DNA of 64,000 bases. It comes from Allobaculum sp. Allo2. Lineage in GTDB: Bacteria; Bacillota_I; Bacilli_A; Erysipelotrichales; Erysipelotrichaceae. The notes under the pieces were generated by a model that was not told the origin of the DNA, searched no databases, and worked only from the letters and a program-made list of their open reading frames with translations. Within the stretch, counting starts at the first letter, position 1; each line of letters opens with the position of its first letter. Of this stretch, positions 23,512 through 31,409 are shown one piece after another. A program made the position numbers and the translations under genes. The DNA is taken from contig NZ_CP078088.1 in the NCBI RefSeq assembly GCF_022701175.1, positions 1,240,001-1,304,000 on the forward strand, given 5' to 3'.

Positions 23512-23538
23512 ACTGGACCAGTTTTCAATTGACAAAAA
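23512..23538 (+). repeat. Solo IS21-type terminal repeat
   Basis: ACTGGACCAGTTTTCAATTG then ACAAAAA is identical over 27 bases to the right end of the IS21-family element at 37284-37310. Here it stands alone, two bases after the IS4-type element. It is a relic of an IS21 copy or a rearrangement endpoint. The following codons (23529-23606) can be read as a protein tail (KSVEFTYTEPGSEQFCTVFL), perhaps the end of a lost gene. Confidence 0.7.
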
Positions 23539-23695
23539 TAAGTCAGTAGAATTTACATATACAGAACCTGGATCAGAACAATTCTGTACAGTTTTTCTTG
23601 CGTTCTAATGTCTTCTTTTCGGTTTTCCTCCGTCTCACAGGGTTAAAAGGCAATAATTCCTCATGATAATTGGATTGCCATAAATAATCATGAAA

Positions 23696-23770
23696 AAGTT
23701 TATATAAACTTCTTGAATTTTGGTCGGATTAATGCCAGAATAAGCTCAAGGAAAAAGTTTAAATAAACTT
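23696..23770 (+). promoter_or_regulatory. Twin palindromic operators before the methylase-like operon
   Basis: Two copies of AAGTTTA-NN-TAAACTT lie at 23696-23711 and 23755-23770. They are the same strand-symmetric 16-bp box with different central bases, exactly 59 bp apart. The second ends one base before the AGGAGGT ribosome binding site of the gene starting at TTG 23784. A dimeric repressor binding both would close the promoter. No regulator gene is recognised nearby. Confidence 0.65.
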
Positions 23771-23783
23771 AGGAGGTACGAAT

Positions 23784-25438
23784 TTGCCAACAGAAGTAAA
23801 GACATCAAAAGAAAGAATTGCTAGTGATCTGGAGATTTTAAAAGTTGAATCTCCAATGAAAGAGCTGAGCGCTGTCAAATCAAGTGAAGAAATTTTAAAT
23901 CTGGCTGTAGCAGCAGCCCATGTATTAAACAAAGACATTAGCGACATCAATGTAGACGGGGCTAATCAGGAGGCTGTCTCTTTATGGACAGAGGCTTTAC
24001 GGGATCTGGATTATGAAGGGATCAAGAGTACCATTATTAATGCTCTTTCGATTACTGATTCTACGGAACCCGGAAACGGTCTGAAGATTCTTCCTGATCT
24101 GATTCGACTTTTTGAGGGGATGTAAAACCGCTGCGAATCCTCAATATGAATTCGTGTCGTGGAAATATTACTGCAAAAGCGGCGCAGGATTTCCCGACTG
24201 CCAGAATTGTTTCAGAAGACCTGAACCCCAGACATTGCATGCTTCAGCAAATTGTTAGCAGGGTGTTTAACCTGCCCATCGAAGTGAGAATCGATCGCTT
24301 GAATCATAAAACAGAAAAAGGCCGATTTGATCTTGTTCTTGGAGAACTTCCATTTGGAATGAGACGAGTAGAGCGCACACCAATCCTCGCTTTTAATGGT
24401 GAAGAAATCAACGTTCGGTCGTACGAGGCTGAGTTGGTTAATGATGCTCTTATTTCATTGGATAAAGATGGAATTGCCGCTTTGGTCACTACGCCTTCTG
24501 TCCTCTTCTCTAACTCCGAAAAGAAGTTCGTCAATGCATTGATCAAGAGCAGCGTTATTGAAAAAGTCATTCAGCTTCCTGCTGGAATCCTCCCTAATAC
24601 TTCTATTTCTCCTGTGCTTCTTATTCTGAGTAAAAAGAGAATTCGAAGATTCAAATCTGTGATCTTAATAGTATCTTTTCTCTTGGCCGAAAAAGAGTTT
24701 GCAGAAACAGAAGGAGCTTCTGGAAGGATTAGAGTCAACGATTCGTAATCACGAGACCCTCTTTAACGATTTAAGTGTTGCAGAGGCAGAAGCTGACAGC
24801 TCCCTTTTATATCCGCAGCGCTACTACACTCAGACTAGTCTGAGAGACTTTGAGAATACATACTGTGTTAAGGATGTTGCTGAAGTATTCAGAGGAAAAA
24901 TCTGGCTAAGATGAATGAGAATGCTGAAGGCGATTGTTATCTTCTTACAGCCAAGGCACTGCGTGATCAGCAGATTGATATCTCCGCATTGGAGACAATC
25001 GGCGAAGATTCTTCAGCTCAAAATGATATTTATTTAATGGATGGTGATATTCTGATCTTTTCCAAAGGGGTCGCACCACAGATTGCTTTTATGGAAGGTA
25101 TTGGAGAAATGCATGTGATTCCTAGCAGCAACTTTCTTGTTATCCGCCCCGATCTTCAAAAAATTGATCCTCGGTATTTGATGGCTTACCTCACTTCGAG
25201 CGACGGTAAAAACAGATTGGAATCCATCAGTAAAGGCTCTGTTATAAAAAATATTACAACCCCGGATCTTAAAAATATGGAAATTCCCAAACTTGATCTG
25301 GAGCAGCAGAAAGTCATGGGAGCCAGATATAAGATCCTTCAAGACCGGCTGAAAGAAGCTAGACAGCGGGTAGAGAGAATTATTGCAAAACGAGATTCTC
25401 TTTTTGATGAGGGTGGTGAGTCTCTTGGCGTTAGATAA
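23784..25438 (+). CDS. Methylase-like domain with lost motifs fused to HsdS-type recognition domain
   Basis: After repair of single-base breaks (near 24122, 24640, 24690 and 24900) this is one protein of about 550 residues. It has a helical N-terminus (about 1-113). Next is an N6-adenine-methylase-like Rossmann domain (about 115-300) whose SAM motif reads NSCRGNIT instead of DxxxGxG, and whose catalytic NPPF/Y reads GELPFG. A coiled-coil linker (KQKELLEGLESTIRNHETLF) then leads to a type I specificity domain (about 345-550: YCVKDVAEVFRGK, MDGDILIFSKG, ISKGSVIKNITTPDLKNMEI, LDLEQQ). It keeps DNA-recognition features but probably cannot methylate. TTG start, AGGAGGT at 23771-23777. It overlaps the next gene. 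Confidence 0.7.
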
Positions 25439-25955
25439 ACAGGGCCTTGACAATCTGGCATATGAAGTCTGTTCCTACGTATCTGATCGTCTTCTCCTGG
25501 AGAATCGAACAGGAGGGCTTGAGTCTTATCTAAAAAGATTGGCTTTTATGAGGATACAGAAACAACCCAAAACGACTGGATCTTCAATCGATATACAGCC
25601 AAGGTCATGATCATTGGATTTACGCACCTCGATAAAAAGCAATTGATCAAATTGCCTCTCAAGTTGGAATTGACCCCAGACAGATTGAATTCGTGACTAA
25701 TGAAGAAATCAAGAGATTTAATTACGGCAAACTAAAACTTAATTATGAGTATTCGGATATCATTATTGGACCGATTCATCATAAAGGAAAAGGCGTAGAT
25801 GGTTCTTCAAGTCCTATTTCAATGATTGAGGCGAACCCAAAGAATATCCAAATTTAGTTAAAGCTGTTGTGAATAATGAGCTTAAGATTACTAAAGACAG
25901 TCTTCACAAGGCTCTGAAACGAACAATCAAATTCAGACACCTTTACGAAATTTGA
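25407..25955 (+). CDS. Unrecognised protein with Rossmann-like C-terminal domain
   Basis: The ATG at 25407 overlaps the end of the methylase-like gene by 32 bp, implying coupled translation. After repairing breaks near 25545 and 25650 and two further indels, the product is about 182 residues. It has a helical N-terminus (LDNLAYEVCSYVSDRLLLEN) and a compact alpha/beta domain starting KVMIIGFTHLDKKQL with IEFVTNEEIKRFNYGKL and YSDIIIGPIHHKGKG. The layout resembles small DUF2325/BRCT-like Rossmann folds. I do not recognise the family. It is the obligate-looking partner of the upstream fusion protein. Confidence 0.5.
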
Positions 25956-25995
25956 GCAAAAGAATGGCGCTCATGGTGTATTGAACCAGTAACGA

Positions 25996-26136
25996 ATGAA
26001 CGCAAAGAAATACGAAACTCGTGCAGCTTCAAAGCCAGAAGGAATTATTGTGACAGAAAACAGGCTGCGGGAACGCAATGAACTGCATCGTTCGATTTGG
26101 GCGATTGCAGAAGGCCTTAGATGTATATTCCAATAA
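25996..26136 (+). pseudogene. N-terminal stub of a second HsdM methylase
   Basis: The 46-codon frame ends ENRLRERNELHRSIWAIAEG then LR. This matches the N-terminus of a common HsdM subclass (RAELHRxIWAIADDLRGxVDG). It then stops at TAA where the rest of the subunit should follow. About 460 bp of non-coding, strongly structured sequence comes next, before the intact-type hsdM. It is probably the remnant of a replaced modification gene. Confidence 0.45.
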
Positions 26137-26145
26137 ATCAGACTG

Positions 26146-26195
26146 AGATTTCGTATTTTAGGGTTCTGAATTCCGAAATCTGAGATCAGAATCCC
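26146..26195 (+). ncRNA. Possible H-type pseudoknot RNA element
   Basis: AGATTTCG (26146-26153) can pair perfectly with CGAAATCT (26174-26181). GGGTTCTGA (26161-26169) can pair with TCAGAATCCC (26186-26195) with one bulge. The two stems interleave, so they form either a pseudoknot or two mutually exclusive hairpins. There is only one copy. No known RNA family was recognised. Confidence 0.35.
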
Positions 26196-26250
26196 AAGGT
26201 TTGAGTTTAAAGCTTCATATAGTAATTTTTAATATATTTAGATTTATCTA

Positions 26251-26374
26251 TCGGCGTAAGTCGACCATGCTATTCGGGCGTAACACGCCCGCTTTTCCGT
26301 GCCAAGAGAACGGGGTAATCCGCCGGGAGTCGGGGCATAAAAGATGGAATGGACCATTTGGTTTATGCCCCTTT
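26251..26374 (+). ncRNA. Structured leader or small RNA with terminator
   Basis: A run of hairpins fills the gap upstream of hsdM. CGGGCGT-AAC-ACGCCCG (26275-26291) is followed by CTTTT. Then comes a terminator-like stem, GGGGCATAAA with TTTATGCCCC (about 26333-26372), followed by TTTT. Such an arrangement fits an independent small RNA or an attenuated leader. No riboswitch class was recognised. Confidence 0.35.
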
Positions 26375-26458
26375 TGCGAAAAAAGATTTATCAGGATGGT
26401 ATCGCTAAACAAATTGGTCCATTTCCAATATTGAGGGGACAGGAAAACCAATCTTTAT

Positions 26459-26519
26459 ATCAGGCTTAAATAGCGGCTGATCTTTCGGTGTAAGAAGCCA
26501 CTGATAGCCTGATTTTTTT
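26459..26519 (+). terminator. Large hairpin plus T run upstream of hsdM
   Basis: ATCAGGCT (26459-26466) pairs with AGCCTGAT (26506-26513), enclosing a second stem (GGCT/AGCC), and is followed by seven T. It would terminate transcription about 77 bp before the hsdM start. It contains TCGGTGTAAG, echoing TCGGCGTAAG at 26251-26260 in the preceding structured segment. Confidence 0.55.
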
Positions 26520-26595
26520 CGATGAAAGCCCTTTGCAATCCAGGGGTGATTATAATGAAAGAATACATAGCCCATGAGGCAAAAGAAGGAGACTT

Positions 26596-28109
26596 ATGGC
26601 AAATACAAAGAAGAGAGTATCTAATAAAGCAGATGTGGGATTTGAAGCTGAACTGTGGAGTGCAGCCGATGTTCTCCGCGGTAGCATGGATGCTTCTGAA
26701 TATAAACACGTTATTCTCGGCTTAATCTTTTGAAGTATATCTCTGATTCTTTCGAAGCAAAACGTGCTGAACTTTTAAAAGACCCATATGCTGATCCTGA
26801 CGATAAAGATGAGTATATTTCTGAAAACATATTTTTCGTTCCGGAAGGTGCTCGATGGGATGTGATTAAGAACTCCGCGCATACAAACTCTGTTGGAACA
26901 GCCATCGACTCTGCGATGGAACAAATCGAGAAAGAGAACCCAAAACTGAAAGGCGTTCTACCAAAAACTATGCCCGCCCTGAAATGGACCAGCGAAGATT
27001 AGGTGAAGTTGTCGATTTGTTCACCAATATCAAAATGCACGAACACGGAAACGAAAAAGATATTCTCGGAAGAACCTATGAATATTGTCTCCAGAAATTT
27101 GCTTCCCAGGAAGGCAAAAACGCAGGCGAATTCTATACGCCTTCTTCTGTAGTGCGCACGCTTGTTGAGGTTTTAAAACCTTACCATGGCCGTGTTTACG
27201 ATCCTTGCTGCGGTAGCGGCGGAATGTTTGTGCAGTCTGCAAAATTCATTGAGAATCATGGAGGTCACCTGAATGATATTTCCGTGTTTGGGCAGGAATC
27301 TAATCCGACTACCTGGAAGCTTGCTCAGATGAACCTGGCGATCAGAGGAATTGATGCAAACCTCGGCCCCCACAACGCAGACACCTTTTGGAAGATCTTC
27401 ACCCTCATGAAAAGATGGATTTTGTGATGGCGAATCCTCCTTTCAACGATAAAAGCTGGTGGCACAAATCGCTCGAAGATGACCCGAGATGGGCTTATGG
27501 AACACCTCCTGAATCAAACGCAAACTTTGCCTGGATGGAGCATATGATTTCTCACCTGAACCGAAACGGAAAGATCGGTATGGTCCTGGCAAATGGTGCG
27601 CTTTCTACTCAGACAAAGGGTGAGGGCGAAATCCGTAAAAAATCATTGAAGCAGACTTGGTTGATTGCATAGTAGCTTTGCCTGAAAAGCTCTTCTATTC
27701 AACGGGTATCCCTGTTTCACTCTGGTTTCTTTCAATGAATAAAAAGCAAAAAGGAAAGACGCTTTTTATTGACGCTAAAGATATGGGAACCATGGTTTCC
27801 AGGAAACTGCGCGAATTTTCCGATGAAGATGTTAAAAAGATAGGTGAACTTTATCAATCCTACGAAGAAGGTAACCTTGAGAATAATCCAGGGCACTGGG
27901 CAATAGTCGATACCGAAGAAATCGCAAAACAGGACTATATTCTAACTCCAGGCAGATACGTAGGAATTGAAGAAGACAAAGAAGATGGAGAGCCATTCGA
28001 CGAAAAAATGAAACGCCTGACTTCTGAACTTGGTGATTTGTTTAAACAATCACGTGAACTCGAAGATGAAATCAGGAAGCAACTGGAGAATATTGGGTAT
28101 GAAATTTAA
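26596..28109 (+). CDS. hsdM: Type I restriction-modification methylase subunit HsdM
   Basis: HsdM methylates adenine in the site chosen by HsdS. The N-terminal helical domain ([20 protein letters not shown]) is followed by the methylase core with SAM motif [13 protein letters not shown] and catalytic [12 protein letters not shown], both intact, unlike the gene at 23784. AGAAGGAGA precedes the ATG. Single-base breaks near 26723, 26960-26995, 27405 and 27645 are at short runs and rejoin. The repaired length is about 505 residues, normal. Its stop overlaps the start of the first hsdS. Confidence 0.93.
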
Positions 28110-28591
28110 AGATGTCTGTCGGGTGATTAATGGCCGTGCCTATAAATTAAACGAACTACTAGAGAAAGGAAAATATCAAGTTCTTCGAGTGGGTAATTTT
28201 TTACCAATTCAGAAATGCTCTATTCAGATTTAGAACTTGAATCAGATAAATACTGTGAGGATGACGATTTGTTGTTTGCTTGGTCAGCATCATTCGGACC
28301 AAAAATTTATCGCGGACCAAAATCTATTTATCACTATCATATTTGGAAACTGCAGGTAGATGACAGTAAAGCAGATAAATACTATTTGTATTACTGGCTT
28401 CTAAACAATGTTCGAAGAATGCAAGCTGGCGGACATGGAAGTGTGATGGCTCATATAACAAAGCAAGATATGGAAAACCAGGAAATTGATCTTCCGCCTC
28501 TTCAGCTTCAAAAAGAATAGCCGGCATCTTGAATTCTCTAGATGAGAAAATGGATAACAATGCTCTCATAAACAAGAATTTAGCGGCTTAG
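28099..28591 (+). CDS. hsdS: Truncated HsdS, first half (recognition domain 1), part of inversion cassette
   Basis: This gene encodes only the first target recognition domain ([20 protein letters not shown] ... GSVMAHITKQDMENQEIDLP) and the start of the central conserved helix (LNSLDEKMDNNALINKNL). It then runs into a stop eight bases beyond the 14-bp repeat at 28570-28583. The missing second half lies in inverted orientation directly downstream. Inversion of the segment would restore a complete HsdS of about 355 residues. Two one-base breaks (near 28200 and 28516) are repaired for this reading. In its present state the locus cannot make a full specificity subunit from this copy. Confidence 0.85.
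28570..28583 (+). repeat. Inversion repeat, copy 1
   Basis: AAACAAGAATTTAG, in forward orientation, lies inside the central helix codons of the first hsdS (NKNL). It matches 29162-29175 in inverted and 30740-30753 in direct orientation. Confidence 0.85.
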
Positions 28592-29175
28592 AGGTCGATG
28601 CCCGAGACATCCAGCTCGCCGGACATAAGGCGAGGGAGTAGAGCATCCCTTATTGAGGCCAGTCTTGAGGATTGCGTTTCGTTTTCCTGCATGGCTTTAT
28701 ACATAGGTAAAACAAGTTCTTCAAACTCTCGGAGTGTCTTTTCATATGGGATACGGAGCTGCATTGCATTCAAAATGTTTGTTGTCATACTCGGAACAGC
28801 AGAACCAGCATTCAGCGAAGCAAGATCCTTACTCTTTATAAAATGGAAAACAAACTTTGCCACATTAGGGCGTTGCATCTTAGTGTAAAACATCGTATCT
28901 ACAGACCAAAACGCCCCATTGACATACATTACATTGTTGAGTGTACCCTTACGAGGTATCAAAACTGACTCCCCAGAATAGAGTGGTCGCTCAACATAAC
29001 GCATAATTCCACCAGAACCATATACGGGATAGCCACCATCAGCCAGCTTTTTATGATCTTTTCCGTATTTAACCTCTACCAAATCTGAAAGAAGTCCTGT
29101 TTCCCACTGCGGGTTGGCTTTTTAATGAAGAGTTCTTCGTAAATAGCCTGCGCCTGCTGCTCTAAATTCTTGTTT
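28588..29175 (-). CDS. Inverted HsdS second half (recognition domain 2)
   Basis: Read on the reverse strand from the repeat at 29162-29175, the frame gives NKNLEQQAQAIYEELFI, a second recognition domain (LVEVKYGKDHKKLADGGYPV ... NAGSAVPSMTTNILNAMQLR) and the conserved HsdS ending (RDALLPRLMSGELDVSG). It has no start codon or ribosome binding site of its own. It is a silent half that becomes expressed only when recombination joins it to a first half. One frame change near 29110-29125 is corrected for this reading. Confidence 0.88.
29162..29175 (-). repeat. Inversion repeat, copy 2
   Basis: This is the inverted copy of AAACAAGAATTTAG. On the coding strand it continues with AGCAGCAGG, so against copy 3 (AACAGCAAA) the homology extends a few bases further. 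It borders the roughly 590-bp invertible segment. Confidence 0.85.
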
Positions 29176-29223
29176 GCTCCACCTACTGATATTTGCATAC
29201 TCACTGTAGGCGAGGTGAAGATT

Positions 29224-30208
29224 ATGCAGGAAATCTTAGTGAACAGTGTTGTCCAGGCGTTGAGTGGTTTGTTTGGTTACGGAGAGTTGAAAACGATTGA
29301 GACTGTTATTCGAGCTGTAGTTTCGCAGTTCGATGTTTCTCAAAATCATCAGGAAGACCCTTCTAAGCAAAATGAAGAGTATTTGGATTTGTTTTTATCG
29401 GCCAAACAGGTCGAAGGCTGCTCTGAGAAGTCGATTGATTATTATAGAAAAACTATTCAAAAGATGCTCGATCAGATTAGTAAGCCTGTTATTGGAATCA
29501 TGACTGATGATCTCCGATCTTATTTATCTGATTATCAGAAGCTACATGGATCAAGCAAAGTAACTATCGATAATATCCGAAGAATTATCTCAAGCTTTTT
29601 TCTTGGCTCGAAGAAGAGGACCATATCCTAAAGAGTCCAGCAAGAAGGATTCACAAAATTAAAACAGATAAGGTGATCAAAGACACTTACTCTGATGAAG
29701 AACTCGAAAAATGAGAGATTCAACGTCTAACAGCAGAGATTTGGCAATGATTGATTTGCTTGCCTCCACAGGTATGCGTGTTGGTGAGCTTGTCAAACTT
29801 AACATTGATGACGTTGATTTAACCGAGAGGGAATGCATTGTATTTGGTAAAGGTAATAAAGAACGTCCAGTCTACTTTGATGCGCGCACTAAGCTCCATC
29901 TTTCCAAGTATTTGTCTGAACGGGTAGATGGAGGAGAAGCGCTGTTCGTAGGATTAAAGCAGCCATATGCCAGATTGACGATAAATGGGGTAGAGTCACG
30001 ACTAAAGACTATCGGCGAAGGTGCCGGAATCACCAAAGTCCATCCCCATAAGTTTCGAAGGACTATGGCTACAACAGCCATTGATAAAGGTATGCCGGTT
30101 GAGCAATTGCAAAAATTGCTTGGACATGAACGGATTGATACAACCATGCAATATGCGATGGTGAAACAAAGTAATGTAAAAAGCTCACATAGGAGGTGTA
30201 TTGGATGA
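29224..30208 (+). CDS. Tyrosine recombinase of the hsdS inversion cassette
   Basis: This Xer/CreX-type integrase (about 328 residues) has a SAM-like core-binding domain (FLSAKQVEGCSEKSIDYYRK) and a catalytic domain. The catalytic residues are Arg in STGMRVGELVKLNIDDVDL, HPHKFRRT, LGHERIDTTMQYAMV and its terminal tyrosine. The ATG at 29224 follows GGCGAGGTGAAG. One or two breaks at 29600-29715 are corrected. Its stop overlaps the ATG of the downstream hsdS (ATGA). Its place among hsdS halves, as in known phase-variable type I loci, says it inverts them. Confidence 0.92.
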
Positions 30209-31358
30209 TAATTAAATTAGACGAGGTAATTAAAGATATCGCGGCAGGACCTTTTGGTTCGAATTTAAAAGTTGAATGCTTCACTTCATCCGGTTTCCCC
30301 ATCGTAGATGGAGCTAATCTCAAGGGAGTTAAGGTGACTGACAATATAACGAAATTTGTTTCGGAAGAGAAGGCGCGATCATTAAGCCGATCTATCGCCA
30401 AAAAGGTGATGTTGTTGTTACTATTAGCGGAACTGTTGGGCAGATAGCCTATATCCCGAAAGACTCTAAATACAATGAATACTTAGTCTCGCAGAGACAA
30501 TTCCGCGTCTCTTTTGATGAAGATCAAGTATACGTTCCATACCTTGTTTATTATTTCCACACCAGAGAAGGGCAATCGAAAATTTTGGCATTTAAAAACC
30601 AGACTGGTGTTCCAGCTTTGGCACAACCATTGAAGAACTTTAAAAACATTGAAATTGATTTACCTTCCTTGGAATTTCAGAAAAAGCAGATAAATTTGAT
30701 TGAGCGAATGCAAGCGAAAATCGATCTCAATAATCAGATAAACAAGAATTTAGAACAGCAAATACAGGAAATTTTCAGAAGTCGATTCCTCACACCAGGA
30801 CCATCACGAGATGGATGGAAAAAGACCACTCTCGCGGATGTATCCCTAATAGGAGCTGGGGAGATAAACCAAAAACTGTATCTGCCGTTCAAACCACAGA
30901 ATATCCATATCCAATTTATTCTAATGGCATTAGAGACGAAGGCCTTTATGGATTTTCAAGTGGGTACAAAATTGAGGATGAAAGCATTACGGTCTCCGCG
31001 AGAGGAACTATTGGTTATGTTTGCTTGCGCCATCGACCATATACCCCGATAGTCCGGCTTATCACCTTAGTCCCGAAAAAGAAATAGTATCTGCGAAATA
31101 TCTTTATCTGTGGTTAAGGAACTCCAAAATTCTCGGAACTGGGACTACGCAACAACAGCTTACAGTTCCTGATTTTCAGAAAACAGAAATAGTCGTGCCA
31201 ACAGCAGAAGAAATGAACTCATTTACAGATGTTGTTTCTCCTCTTTTGAAACCATTTGGGCAAATCAGGCGGAAAATTTAAAGCTTGCCAACTTAAGAGA
31301 TATCTTGCTTCCAAAACTATTCTCCGGTGAACTTGACATATCTAATATTGAGCTCTAA
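30205..31358 (+). CDS. hsdS: Full-length HsdS specificity subunit
   Basis: This copy has both recognition domains. The first begins MIIKLDEVIKDIAAGPFGSN. The central helix (RMQAKIDLNNQINKNLEQQI) holds repeat copy 3. The second domain includes GYKIEDESITVSARGTIGYV, then the ending (LRDILLPKLFSGELDISNIE). About 385 residues after repairing breaks near 30398, 30880, 31030 and 31275. AGGAGGTG is the ribosome binding site and the start overlaps the recombinase stop. It is the only complete specificity subunit in the current orientation and so sets the present methylation target. Confidence 0.88.
30740..30753 (+). repeat. Inversion repeat, copy 3
   Basis: AAACAAGAATTTAG in the central helix of the full hsdS. 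Relative to 29162-29175 it is inverted, so recombination between them would flip about 1.6 kb carrying the recombinase and exchange second recognition domains. Confidence 0.8.
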
Positions 31359-31409
31359 GCCAATAAATTCTTGTTTTCACCAGCTAAATCCTAGAAAAGG
31401 AGGGATTCC

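Noticed and set aside
26146..26195. Type III toxin-antitoxin RNA
   Set aside because: The element is not tandemly repeated and no ToxN-like endoribonuclease gene is adjacent.
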